A stretch of 64,000 nt of DNA from Anopheles merus (Eukaryota; Arthropoda; Insecta; Diptera; Culicidae): contig NC_054082.1 of the NCBI RefSeq assembly GCF_017562075.2, positions 30,481,231-30,545,230 on the forward strand, written 5' to 3'. A program made the position numbers and the translations under genes. Position 1 is the first letter of the stretch; each line of letters opens with the position of its first letter. A model generated the notes under the pieces. It made no database searches. It was not told the DNA's origin and saw only the letters and a program-made list of their open reading frames with translations. Positions 1-11,969 of the stretch are shown one piece after another.

Positions 1-950
1 CTCCGCGAGAAAAAAAGGCGAACCTCCCGGCGGGTATGGCATTTGAAGCTAAACCAGTTGCACCCGACCGTGTGGCTTCGTTTGATCTAAAAATGACCAA
101 GCCAGCAATTTTTTTTTTGTCAGGCGGGGTTTCCCAAAAACAGAATCAATTTTGTAAATTGTTTAAAAATTCATAAATTCCGCAGGGTGTTTGAGCTTTG
201 TTCCTGTTCTTGTGGCCGCCGTGAATGGAAAAGAAAACCTGTTCGTGGTGTAGCTCCATTCCGCAATGGAGTGTAACAAAAAAGAGGGCTCGAACTGTAC
301 AATCCTCGATGGAAGCCTTTGACTCCAGCCCAAGCCAACCCGATGACGAGGGTTGAAATTGACAGCAGTTTGCTAATTTACTAGCCGTTGCAATGTAGCT
401 TCGATTTTTGCCACCATAAAACGGATGACTCACAGCAAGCCGCAAGCTCGGCAAGTGGTGCGATAATTCATACATTTTAATGCTTGTGATCAAGCGTAGC
501 CGGTAGTACGATCCCCAAACTAATTTCCGAATACCACACCGGGGGTGGTGCGCATGCCAGCGCGATCGTTCTCGCCCAAAGAGCCGCACGTGCCCCACCA
601 TTTAGCTTGGTATGGTGGGGTTATATACATTTTACCGTTGAATGACGGTGGCCTTGCGATTGATTGAACGATGAACCGTCGTCGGAGAGCATCAAATAAT
701 GGACTGGTGAATTTATCTGCTCCTCATCAAACGCTATCCAATTTACGAACTGTGCAAACGTTGGTGGCGGAGAGCACAAGCTCACGGTGACTGCAGGCGC
801 AGAAGGGTCGATTGATTGTTATATTTGGTTGTGACTTCATGGGGTGGACTTTATTCTCTTCTTTTTTTAATATTTTACTGTCCAAAAATATGTCAGCACG
901 ATCAACGACTGATGCAAAATTTCAACATCTTCTTCTTCGCTTCCCAACAG
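1..950. other. 5' flank or upstream intron of transporter gene A
   Basis: No convincing coding exon is visible here on either strand; the open frames lack protein-like composition and family motifs. The last 25 bases form a pyrimidine-rich tract ending in AG at 949-950, a good splice acceptor for the exon starting at 951, so at least the right part is probably intron. A TATATA-like stretch lies near 624 but has no good initiator about 30 bases downstream. The first exon of gene A must end one base into a codon; none of the ATG-to-GT stretches I checked here fits, so it is probably to the left of the window. Confidence 0.45.
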
Positions 951-2656
951 TCGCTGCCAAGAAGGAGGAGTCGGACAGGAAATGGAGCCTCGACCCGATA
1001 CAGCGGGCGATGGGCCAGCTCGGCTGGTGGCACATACTGGTCTGTGCCGTCGTCTTTCCGCTCAAATTCCCCGTTGCCTGGCATCAGATGAGCATCATCT
1101 TCCTGGGCCCGTCCGTCAACTACACCTGTGCGTCGGACCCATCGCTCGACCGGTGCGATGCCGGCTGTACGAGCTGGACGTACGACAACAGCACCTTCGC
1201 GACGACCCTTACCAGCGAGTGGGATCTGGTGTGCGGTAACGCGAACCTGGTCAAGCTCTCGCAAACCATCTTCATGTTTGGCATTCTGGTCGGTGGTGTC
1301 GTCTTCGGATCGCTGGCAGACAAGTATGTATCGTCGGTGGGGCGAGTCGCACCCTGAGGATCGTGTAGTACACGGTTTTTCTTACAAAAAACTTCAATTC
1401 CATCGTTTTGCAGATATGGACGAAGACCACCGTTGGTGATTGCGGTCATCATTCAGCTGGTGACGGGTGTTGGCGCTGCTGTTATCGGTTCGTTCTGGGT
1501 GTTTGTGGTGTTGCGGTTCCTTACGGCCGTGGCCACTGGCGGTACTATGGTAACTAGGTGAGTGTTGTAGCTCGATGCCTGAAGATCTTCCAGTCCGTTG
1601 TTCACAGTGAGATCGTTCTTAACGGAACCGTTCCTTTTCCCCATTTGCAGCTTCGTTCTCGTGATGGAGATCATCGGTCCGAAGTGGCGCGAACTGTTCT
1701 CCGTGCTCTACCAGATCCCGTTCAACCTGGGCCATCTGACGCTGGCCGGTTTCGCCTACTTCCTGCGCGAGTGGCGCCAGCTGCAGTTCGCTCTATCGAT
1801 CTTCTCCGTGCTGATGCTGTCGTACTACTGGCTGGTGCCGGAATCGCCCCGCTACCTGTTTACGTCGGGCAACGTGGATGGTGCGGTAACGGTGCTGGAG
1901 CAGGCGGCTAAACGAAACAAACTGCCGACCGACACCATCCGTAACGACATCGAGCAGTACGCGAAGGAGAAGACGCGCAACGCATCGGCAAACGCGTCGA
2001 AGGGCAACGTGCTCGATCTGTTCCGCACGCCCAACATGCGCGCCAAAACGCTGTACATGTGCTTCAACTGGTTCGTGTGCGGGCTGGCGTTCTTCGGTGT
2101 GGCCCAGTACATCGGGCATGCCGGTGGCGACATCTACACGAACGTTGCGATCAGTGCGGCCCTCGAGCTGCCCGGCACGCTGCTGTGCATCTACATGATG
2201 AAGGCGTACGGGCGCAAGAAGACGCTCATCTTCTCGAACACGCTGACCGGCATCTCCATGCTGGCGATCGCGTTCGTACCCAGCTCGGCCAGCGCACTGA
2301 ACGTGGGCCTCGCCTCGGTCGGGCTGATCGGCATGAGCATCAGCTTCCCCACCGTTTATCTGTACGCGGGCGAGCTGTTCCCGACCGTGGTGCGCAATGT
2401 GGGCATCGGTACGGCATCGATGATTGCGCGGTTCGGCTCGATGATTGCACCGTTCGTGGCGGGCATGGGCTCGATTGCGTACTGGCTGCCACCGTGCATC
2501 TTCGGGCTGGTACCACTGGTCGGTGCGTTCTGCGTGTTTTTCCTACCCGAAACGCAAGGCCATCCGCTGCCCGAGACGCTGGAGGATGGGGAAAACTTTG
2601 GCAAACGTCACACGGCTGCCAGCGGTGCGGCGGGTGTTGAGAATGGCAAGCACTAG
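951..2656 (+). CDS. Gene A: SLC22-type organic ion transporter, 5' partial, 3 exons
   Basis: Exons 951-1323, 1414-1557 and 1651-2656 (stop TAG at 2654-2656) join in frame to about 507 residues; the family is usually about 540-560, so a short 5' exon is missing. Donors are GTATGT at 1324 and GTGAGT at 1558; acceptors end at 1413 and 1650. The order is typical of SLC22: a first helix, a large extracellular loop with several cysteines and N-glycosylation sequons (NYT, NST), the MFS loop motif GSLADKYGRR across the first junction, PESPRYL after helix 6 (near 1840-1857) and ELFPTVVRNVG before helix 11 (near 2371-2403). It should sit in the plasma membrane and move small organic cations, anions or zwitterions; the substrate is unknown. 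Both introns fall between codon positions 2 and 3, unlike genes B and C, so it is a separate subfamily. The frame is also open upstream through an ATG at 890, which I disfavour because of the strong acceptor at 949-950. Confidence 0.92.
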
Positions 2657-2900
2657 GCTGGCGTTTGTGTGGGATGGGGAATGAGCTATGGTAGCATTTT
2701 TTTTAGAATAGTGCATTCAGTCCGTTCCTCTATACCCCCGTTTGGATGTGGCATTGCGGCACCTCTCGCTGTGCTGTGACATTACATTATCTCCCAAGGG
2801 ACACTATGTGTTCAGTAGCTGCGGAGGAAAGGGAATGGTCGGAATGTGTCCTAATCGCTGATGAGCGTGGAAGCGAATAAATGTAAACGAGTTTTTTTTA
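2657..2900 (+). terminator. 3' UTR and poly(A) signal of gene A
   Basis: The stop codon of gene A is followed by about 220 bases of noncoding sequence and a canonical AATAAA at 2876-2881. A T-rich stretch just after it (2891-2900) fits a downstream cleavage element. I infer that the transcript ends at about 2895-2905. Confidence 0.65.
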
Positions 2901-4000
2901 AATATAAATTACCTCTTTAAGTAGCTCTAACAAGCAGTGGCAGAAAGCATACAACAAACCTCACGCAGGGCCTCCTCACAATGACAATGTAGCGATAGAT
3001 CCAAACTCAGTTGTTAGCATTGCAGAAGAATCAAAACGCAGAGAAGTGATAAATAAATATAAACCACAGATGTGATTAAAAAATAGTCCCTTTATGTTGT
3101 ACATTCAAATGAACTCTTTCTAGAATCCAAATAAGCTGTTGGCTTTTAAAAAACAAAACGCACTCAATCTCATCTTTAATCACATGTTTTCTGTTTATGT
3201 AACCTTTGAAGAAAAAAATATATACAAAAAGCCTCAATAGAATTGGTTGGTAAAGTTGTTAACAAAAATATGATGCAACTTTTTTGTGACAACATTTACT
3301 TATATTAAAATGTTTTAACGAAATTCCATCACTATGAATTCAAAAGTGAGCTACACATGGCAAGTGTTGCTCATTTGTGTAACTTTTCGCTTCGTGCTTA
3401 CCTGCAGGTATGCAACCCGCATCACATTCTCATGCACGGTGGGATCAAACAATGGGTTTTGTGGAATATTTAAATTTGATTTTTATGGTATGTTTCTGTA
3501 GATCATTTGAGCTGTTTAAAAATGTAGTTAAATGTAGAGTTTGTATGTGAAGAATGTGAGAAAATTAACAAAGTCGTATTACAGACTAATACAAATGTTA
3601 CATTAAAAAATACGTAATTTTTCGATTATAATACATATGAGATTGACCCTTTTATTGGTCACTACCACTTTTTCATAAAGGATATATCACTTGCTGATTA
3701 AATGACAAGAACAAAAATCTTTAAATAAAGGACCAAAAACATAGTTCTTCTCCTTTAATTTTTTTTACCGATCGGTGATTTTAATTGCTATGCTAAAACT
3801 TTTTGTTCTGTTTGGTAGGTTTTAGAAAGTTGCTTATATTGCAGAATCTTTATTTATTCATATTTAACGTTAAAATATACATAACTATCCTTTTAACTGA
3901 CATAACCATCGCTGATAGATTAAGGCACACAACAACATGATACCATCACCCGAACTCATCACTTTCCCATTTCTAGTGTTGCACGTTCGTTACCTTCGCC
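2901..4000. other. AT-rich intergenic spacer
   Basis: This stretch is strongly AT-rich, with many short homopolymer runs and stop codons in all frames. I see no gene, RNA gene or recognisable mobile element in it. Confidence 0.6.
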
Positions 4001-4636
4001 GCTTTTAAAGCGCACTTATCAACAATCGATCGAACGCGCCAAGGTGTTGCTCGTTAGCATTGTCACAACACTTGAGGAGTTTGCACTTATGATTTGCTCG
4101 TTCGATTCGTAATCTAAAGTCCTGGACTGACAAGTGCCACATTCGGTTTGTGACCACCATCAAGCGAAAAGGCAGGCAAAATGGGTGCACGGTGCGTGCA
4201 GGTACCAATAGAGTCCTCCACGATGAACTTGGGGCTAAAAATAGTACTCAACAGAACGGAATCGGATCAGCAAAAGGACTCTTGGTGCTACGGCCGGCAA
4301 TCAAGGGAGTCGCCTGTGAAGGAGTGGAGTAGCGGAGCAAGTAGCATCAGAGTGGTGACCATTTTTGCTTATCCGATTCAGCTCAACGCCGGCAACTTGT
4401 TGCCGCAACAGCAGCATCTACTCAAGTGTTGCTCACTGTTACAATCTATGGTGACTGTGTACGCCGGTTCGTCAAGAATTGTCAAGAAGCATCTATTTAT
4501 CCTGAAGTACCATCAAAGTCCGAACGTGACTACGGTAGAGCGTTTCACGTGAACCTAGGTGTGCTTTGATGCCTTGGTGTTTGAATATTGGTAGTTATTT
4601 TATATAAATATACATAATCACTGGCCCTTCAGTCGG

Positions 4637-4644
4637 TATAAAAG
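4637..4644 (+). promoter_or_regulatory. Candidate TATA box (TATAAAAG)
   Basis: An exact TATAAAAG lies in otherwise unremarkable spacer. A start about 30 bases downstream would fall near 4666-4668 (TCAAAG), only a weak match to the arthropod initiator. No open reading frame of interest follows within a few hundred bases, so if it is real it drives a noncoding or spliced leader exon. It may be a chance match. Confidence 0.25.
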
Positions 4645-4761
4645 GCTGGTAAAGGTAAAGGTGCTCAAAGTTAAGGTGTTAAATCTTGCAGCGAAACCCA
4701 TAACCCAATAGCAACACGAACAATAAACTGAAGGAAGAGCGATTTATTCGAGCGGAAAAAG

Positions 4762-4777
4762 CACTTCAGCTGAAGTG
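4762..4777. repeat. Perfect 16-bp palindrome centred on an E-box
   Basis: CACTTCAGCTGAAGTG equals its own reverse complement over all 16 bases and is centred on CAGCTG, an E-box for bHLH factors. It lies about 100 bases downstream of the TATA candidate at 4637. It could be a dimeric factor site; function is unproven. Confidence 0.5.
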
Positions 4778-7700
4778 GACCAATTATCATCGCAGCTGAT
4801 CTTGAATGTACGATCAGTAGTGTGATTGATTAAGGCAAACATCAGATCGGTTCCTGATAGAACCAGCCTCGGTTATGCAATAATTATGGGATGTAGGCAT
4901 CGCTGGATAAAAAGATAAATGTTTGGAATGTGTTAAAAAAATCTCATGCTCGTATATGAATGCAGATGGGTGCGTATATGAATGAAATTCCACAATAATG
5001 GGACTAAAAAACACGCTCCAAAACGATGTACAGAAGCGTGTTCGCAAAAGAAACACCAAAAGGAATTAAAAAAAATCACCTTCCTAAATTCCGTGATCGC
5101 TTTTTTTGGTTCCAGGTCAGGTATAAATAACCATTGTCATCTCGCTTCCGCCGCGAGTACGCTTCGCTTCTGCTTTGCTTCATACTTTATTCTTTCCATT
5201 GTATTCATTATATAAAGGAAGAAGAAATAAATACCTTCCTTTATTGCTTTTGGTGCAAATCGTTTAACTCTCAAACCTCTTACCCCATTACCCACTGACA
5301 GCTACTACAAATGGCACTTGGGTACATTGGGCCCCGCGAGAGGCCGATCCTCCGAGCGCTACATCACCACAGCATCCTACGATACACCACACCGGCTGAA
5401 CTGACGTTTCGCACTGAGCAAGCGTGTTTGCGGAGCGCGCTGTCCCGTAGGTGGTGGTGTGCGTGAGTTAGTTAGAACGTGTGCAGCAGCCGCGCCGTGT
5501 CGTGTCGTCTTTGGTCGCTTTCCTCCTGCTTATCGGGGGAAGGGTGCGCGAATACGAGATCGGTTGGCCGTTAGCCAGTTCAAATCAGCCACTCGGACGG
5601 ATCGGTTCGTGCGGAATACACTGCTTGCGCACTACACTTCGCTGGGTTGGGTTCGGATTACAGGCGCGTACAGCCATCGGTACACTGCAAACGCCACCCG
5701 AGGGTGAGCGAGGGCTAGTAGGTTGACCGGCGCAGGATAGGTGTGCAAATTCAATGTTGAGGTGCGTGGTTTTGTTTACTTGCTAACAAAAAAAGAAAGA
5801 TTGTGTGCGTTTGTGTGAGTGTGTGAGTGATTAGTATCTACCTCTGCTATTACAATTCGATAACACAAGAAGTAAGTGTCAAGGAAGAGGCCAACGATCG
5901 ACGGCTTGGAAAGAGTGCATGGATTAGAATTTGATCTCTACATTGTCGATCGAACAGTTTTGTCACAATTAAACCGCGTGCCGTAAGTCTGCTGTAAGTC
6001 ACCGATTGAACTTCGATAACAAAACAGTTATCAACCTCAGTACTGTGTTCCTCGAATATCAAGTTTGCGGAAGGTTTTGGTTTTTACTACTACTGTTTGT
6101 GTGAGAACTATTATCTATTTTGCACCAAATGTAGGCATCTCTTTTCTTCCAACGCCTCTGGCCACTATCACCGTTGCTTCTCACTGTCACATACAGCAAA
6201 AGAGGTACACATAGTGTTAGCACTCTTTCCGTGTTCCGTGCCGTGCAGCTGGAGGCTGGCTCCGGGTGTCGAAGTGTTAAATTAGTCCAATTATTACTAA
6301 TTAATTAGTTCACTCGGCTTTGCGGTTTGCGGTTGGTGGCAAACAAATTGGCTGTGGGCAAGGCAACCCCACTCGTTCACTGACCGTGATGTACGTCGTT
6401 GCCACTTGTGTGGTGATCCAGCAACTTTTGCGCGATGCGTAGTATGCTATGGTTTCTATGGAGAAGCTGCTAAGGCAAAGGTGAAAATAGGGAATTGGGA
6501 CACGTTGCTTTTGGGTGGTAAATTTTGTGCAATTCTAGGTGATTTATAAAAAAAAAACAATCAGCAAGTTGATCTTTTTAACCTAAAACAACGTAAATCG
6601 CCAAATGCATGGGGCGGATGAGTCACAAAACCATCTGTTTTTTTTTGAGCCACCCCGCTTTTGTTCGATTAGTGCAACAATCATCCTCCCCATTGCGGGA
6701 AGCTACCACTAGCTGTTCTAACCTCAAACCCGTTCCCCCCGGGTGTAAATAGATGCTTTAGTATAGACACAAAACGTCCCCTCTCCACCATCCATTCGAT
6801 GGAACTGATTAGCTTAACGACGACAATGTCAAAGTGCTCCCTAGGGGTGGTTTTGGGCCGAACGCGCGATCTGGACATTGCACTGCGTTCCACACCTTCC
6901 ATTGATAACATCCGCTCTGGAGTGGGCATTGCTAAGCGAAAATAACGCAACAACAGCAGCCAACCCAACACGCCCATGAATGATTGCAGAGCCGAGCGGG
7001 AAGTAGGGGCTCGTTGCGTTGTGAAGTGTTGTGAGAACTGATATCAAAAAAACAAGAAGCTAACGGGGGGCGCAATTTAATGCCCTTCCTACCCCTTTGT
7101 AATTGGCAGTGGCCAGGGGTGGGCTGTGGAATACTACCACACTTGGTGGTTCCTTTATTTTTTTTCTTTTTGCTTGTCCTATCCTCCAAGTGATAGCTTT
7201 GATAAGAGTCTGGGCACAGGTTTTTCAAAAGTGTGTGTGTGTGTGTGCGTGATTGATGAAGACTCAATCAGAACCTGGCAGGTAGGTGTCAATTTTGGGG
7301 CGAAAAAGCAAGGTCAATTACAGGTGATGGCGGTTAGGCGGAAAGGTAATAATCGAATGCGGCTGATAACGCTAATGGGATATTGTAACGCGCTCTTCCA
7401 AAATGGTGTTGCACGAGCACGAGCGAAGCATAATTGGGTGGCTATTTTACAGCGTGAAACCATGGCACGGGCGAAGAAAGAAGGCATTCCTTCTGCCTCA
7501 TTTCTGCTTTATGAGGGAACGATCCTGATGTGAATCGAGTCGGTTCGGCTGGCGGTATATGATGAGCGGTGGTCAAAAGGTGGTTATTGACTGTGCACGG
7601 GAATGTATCGAGCCACTCAAAATTATTCGTTAATTTTATAAATGTTAACTTCTGTAGAAACTTCGTTGCTTCAGTTGCTAATCTTCATTATCCCATCAAA

Positions 7701-8699
7701 CATGTGAAAATGTTTATCACAAACATTTCGCCCAAATAGCGTTTAATGTTATCCAACTAAAACTATTAACTATTTTAAACCATTTAAAGAGAGATGGAAG
7801 TTTGATACATGGAGTAAGATGCTTCATGTTTGGACCTCATAATGCTTCTTTAGCTTAGAGTCAAAATATTGATTTCTATCTGTGCTGTGTTTACTATTAG
7901 TATCGACGATTCAGACAAGGTTTTTCTTCAACCCAACAACCATTGGTAAAATTCTCGTATCAAAGGAGAATTCGCAATAAATTTATAATTTTTTTTTTAT
8001 GACGGTAATGTTGTTAAAGCCGTACGAGTTGACGACTATACCACCAGAGACCAGCTCTGTAACTTTACTTCAATTGCGTTGACCTTAGTAATCTTTTGAA
8101 TTCTAGGAATGATTTCAAAAACAAACTGCCAAACAGGCATCTGTTTTGGTTCGATTCCTACCGCAAACACCGCAAACAAAACCGTGGATGATCGGTGATC
8201 GTGAGGATCTGTGTCGTACCGTAGCGATCGCGTGACCGACGTGTTTTATGGTGCCCGACCTATTGATCTCCCCTTTTCCCACCCCTCCAACGTCATTCGC
8301 TCGATGTTGTGCGAGTGACGGCGTCGCCCGAAAACCGACACTTGCACCGATCGGTCGGCCGGCCGCTGGGTGAGAGAAAGTCACCAAACGCCTGTTGGTG
8401 TGGTGACGGTGATGGTGGGGAAGGAAGTACAGGAACTGCACTTGTCTGCCGGTAGTAAGTCTGACACAGTGATGGCGCTTACCAACACAGGCCCACCGGT
8501 CGAATCGTGGGGTGGTCACGACGATCGTGGCGCTGATTAGTGTCGTTGGGTTTTTAATTAAATTTCGTTCACTGTTTGCTTTACGTTCGCGTGCGATTAC
8601 AGGGTGACGTGCGATCGGGCAGCTGCTTGGCGCGTTACGAGCGGCACGAGGCGTTGTGTTGTTTTGTGGACGGCCGTTTCTGGGATGGGCTTGTTGTCG

Positions 8700-8721
8700 T
8701 TTTTTTTTTTTTTTTTTTTTT
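8700..8721. repeat. Poly(T) tract, 22 bases
   Basis: An uninterrupted run of 22 T bases. It is simple sequence and could be the remnant of a poly(A) tail of a minus-strand insertion, but no element is recognisable beside it. Confidence 0.9.
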
Positions 8722-9796
8722 GTACGTGTGAAGATGTGGCTTGCCTAGCTCATCATTCAATTAAGACATTACAAATGGAGTAAAAATTTAACAAAGAACA
8801 CACCTTCCAATGGCAGCTTGTATCAGCAATTCTTCAGCTGTCCCTTCAATTGTTTTGAGCATAACGCCACTGCTGTTACGCGCAGACGTTTGCGCTCTCA
8901 ATGGTTGATCTAAATTTGCATTCCACGCAAAGTATGTTATCATTTTCCCCTTCCTACACACCCGCCAAGCAACATAGCATCATGCTTATGCTAACCATCA
9001 CGGCTCTCTTATCATCACGTCTGCCTTCCTCATTAGCTGTGCCGTGGAGAGCGATGTGTGTGTAACGCTTTACATTCGTCCGTCCCGTTTACGGGTTTTC
9101 TTATGCGCATCTCGCCCATCATCCGGTGCGTTTCTGGCCAACGGCAACGACGACGACGGCGACGACGATCGTTACATGCATTCTCCCTCACCCCGGGCCG
9201 CACGCTGAAAACCGTGCACACACAGCCGTACCGTTTTCGTCTGGAATTTACATCTAAATTGCCGGTAATTAAAGTAAATCATCGACTCAACCGGTACTGG
9301 CGCGGGATGGTGCGGGACGGCGCGACGGCAAACAGAGCAAAGGGCTCGCACAAAGCTCACTCTCCTTCCCGGCACGCAAACTCTCCTGTGGCGAGCGGGG
9401 AGCGGAGTCGATCAACGGTTTCGTTCGGAACTGCTAATTAAAATATTGCAATCGGTGCAGGGGTGGGTGGGAGTACCAAGACCAAGTGCGCTTGGACTGT
9501 GTGCGCAAGGGGTTTGTTGTCGCGCAAGACGGCGTGGCCTGTTCAATTGTGCAGCAAGATGCAATTGCTTCCCAATTCGGCTGACCCCTGGTCGAAGCTT
9601 CAGCGTTTGATTAAAGTGACATGTTTGCAAGGCTGCACGAGGCCGTGGAGCAAAACGTGTCCGTGTCGAGTGGGGAGCAATTTGTACGAATTAAACGCCC
9701 ATAGTGTGGGGGTGGGTGCGAAGTGCAGTTCTTTACTGTGCACTGTAAACAGTAATTTGCTATCATTTCCTCGGTTGAATGCCGTGAAAAATACAA

Positions 9797-9798
<2 letters not shown>

Positions 9799-9868
<70 letters not shown>
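9799..9868. repeat. (AG)35 microsatellite
   Basis: A perfect 70-base AG dinucleotide tract, expected to be length-polymorphic. In flies such GA tracts can bind GAGA-type factors; here it lies about 2 kb upstream of the promoter candidate of gene B, but a role is only a possibility. Confidence 0.97.
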
Positions 9869-9869
<1 letters not shown>

Positions 9870-11934
9870 ACTCACATTAGCACGACCCCCCCGGCAGGGT
9901 GGTATGAGGTTGCATTCCTGGTGCTCAAACTCAATTGAACCGACGCGTGATGATACTATTAGACGCTATTTACGTGTGTATTGTTCTCCTGCGGGGAGGA
10001 AGCTAAAAATAATCCGCTAATAACTGAAACAAACTTGTCACCTCGCTAAATGGAACCATTAGCAGCGGCGATACTCGCTGACAGCTCAATGAGGAGGTGG
10101 CGCTCAAACCCCAGAAAACGGGGGAAGGGCAATAAGGGCGAGGAAAAAAACCTGAACCAATTCCATTCCTCACTCATCATGCGCTAAATTTAGCCCACCC
10201 GGCTCGCGCCCCTTCCGATGCTTTGGTGATGCTTGGAACTCTTCGGTGTCACGCATCTGGGACTGGGACCCCAGTTTGCGGCCGTTTCCCTCCCGCTCAG
10301 GACGCGGTACATCTGTTCCGTGGCAATTGTTAGGTGATCGCTTGACAGATGCCGCACAAGAACCATGCGGCAGACACACTTGTCTCGGCGCCGGATCTTT
10401 AAGCAGCTCACCGTCTGGTTTGGGACCGTGAGTAAAACCATTAGAGGCAACACGTAACCGAACGGGGTCTCAAACCGGACAGTGATCGAATTTTAATGAG
10501 CTGGCCAGCTTAAGAGAAGCACAGTTTAACCGATCAGTGCCTTGATTGCACACCCATCTACCAAAGTCCTAAAGGTAATTAAACCATAAGCAACACCCAA
10601 CTGTGATTCATGGCGATGGTGTGTAATGTTTATTCAAACAGTACGGACAACGCTTCAAACACCAAACAAACAACCGTTAAATGCGTCGCAATCGTTTGCA
10701 AACGCCGAGCCGGGCGTGGATGAGTCGCGGAACTCCTGCCTGGCGGGCGTGGTACCGCCCCATGGATCGCTTATCAACGCGGTCGCGGCGCTCGCCGTTG
10801 CGTTTGGTTTGGTTAATGCCATTCGCGCGCAAATATTGATTAGCAATTTGTTTTCGCAGTCAGCCGGTGGACAAATGATTGAGCTTGATGGTGTGTTTCC
10901 GCTTTCTGCCGGGCGCCCGGGCGGACAGTGGCTCCTCACCAATGTTTGTTTTTTAATTCAAACGCTTCATAACACACCTCAACACCTCCGAAACGTAATG
11001 GCGTAGCTACGGCAGTGTGGGAAAGGGGGTTTGGGCAGCCAGAGGGTCAGATGAGGACTGGAGGCGGTTTCTTATCAACGGTTGTGTTAAGCTGTTTTTA
11101 AATGGTTTGCTAGAGCACTGTTTTTCTCATCCTCACAAGTGTAGTTGTCGATTGAAGTGTGATATATTTAGGGAAGATTTCCAATTACTTCATCTTTCGG
11201 CACCATAATTGTGGGAACGGGCGGGGTCCCTACCATTTCATTCCATGCTAACCTATACCTTCATCTCGATCGTCCGCGTCTTCGCACTACGCTGCTCACG
11301 AATACGAACTCTTCCCCTCATTTTCAGTGCTCGAGCTGGCGCCACCTGCCTGTGAACGCGCACCGTAATCACGCAAATCATCGGACTCAAGGCGTCATGG
11401 CAGCTGCTTGATTCCACGAAAGGCAATAACGGCCAGCGTACCAACGAGGGCGAACCCACTGTCGACGACGACGATGATAATGATGATGCTGTCGATGATC
11501 GTGATGGAGCTTCGCGGGCCCACGTCCAGCCCGTCAGTGTAGTCAGAGTGTTTCGCCATAGCGCACCGTACTGTTGCCGCCGGTGTCGCACCCGACCGGG
11601 CAAGCGGAAATAGGAGCCGCGGCTTTCAAGTTGGCCAAGTTGGTTAGCTGCCGGAACGTCACGCGCTAGCCGTAACGCGATACGGCTGCGAACGAAGATC
11701 TATTTTTGGGGTGAAAATCTAAACCAAAAAAGGGTCCTAACACAGCGGGTAAGGGAATGTGGCGTTTGTCAATGAGTGTTTAAAAATTCTGCTGTCCTGC
11801 GTTCTTGTAGCGATCCACTGATTTCATCTTCAAAAGGGGAATGGAACGGGAGAAGAGTGCCAGCAGGGAGTAGGATCGCTGTCACGCGAGTCACGCGCCA
11901 TACGTGATATCTTCATCAGTGCGCGATTGAAGAA

Positions 11935-11968
11935 TTTATAATCTCCGCCAGCGAGGTTCAGTTCAGCT
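11935..11968 (+). promoter_or_regulatory. Candidate core promoter for gene B
   Basis: TTTATAAT at 11935-11942 is followed by two overlapping initiator-like sequences, TCAGT at 11958-11962 and TTCAGC at 11962-11967. The second places a start at about 11965, 28 bases after the first T of TATAAT. It lies 1.5 kb upstream of the first coding exon of gene B on the same strand, and the sequence after it is GC-richer and leader-like. There is no transcript evidence. Confidence 0.35.
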
Positions 11969-11969
11969 G

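Larger units (their letters stand above)
4001..8110. other. Noncoding spacer with possible untranslated exons
   Basis: No protein with recognisable family features is present on either strand. The base composition is mixed: about 4000-4560 and 5330-5760 are less AT-rich and resemble mosquito 5' UTR sequence. The second block ends in AG followed by GTGCGT at 5761, a usable donor, so it could be an untranslated first exon, but nothing confirms it. The rest, including 7560-8110, is AT-rich and looks like ordinary spacer. Confidence 0.35.
8111..11934. other. Noncoding spacer upstream of gene B
   Basis: Mixed GC content with microsatellites. I see no exon with protein-like content and no RNA gene. 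Matches to the fly CTCF core AGRTGGCGC occur at 10095-10103 (+) and 11339-11347 (-). A GGTTCGATTCC near 8147-8157 resembles a tRNA B-box but has no tRNA fold around it. Confidence 0.45.

Noticed and set aside
146..601. 151-codon minus-strand open frame left of gene A
   Set aside because: It has no recognisable domain or signal, and its composition looks random; chance frames of this size are expected.
812..950. Upstream in-frame extension of gene A through ATGs at 812 and 890
   Set aside because: A pyrimidine tract and AG at 949-950 mark a strong acceptor, and the extension resembles intron. I kept the exon start at 951, but an unspliced form starting at 890 cannot be excluded.
8140..8165. 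tRNA B-box-like GGTTCGATTCC
   Set aside because: There is no A-box at the right distance, no acceptor stem and no cloverleaf around it.
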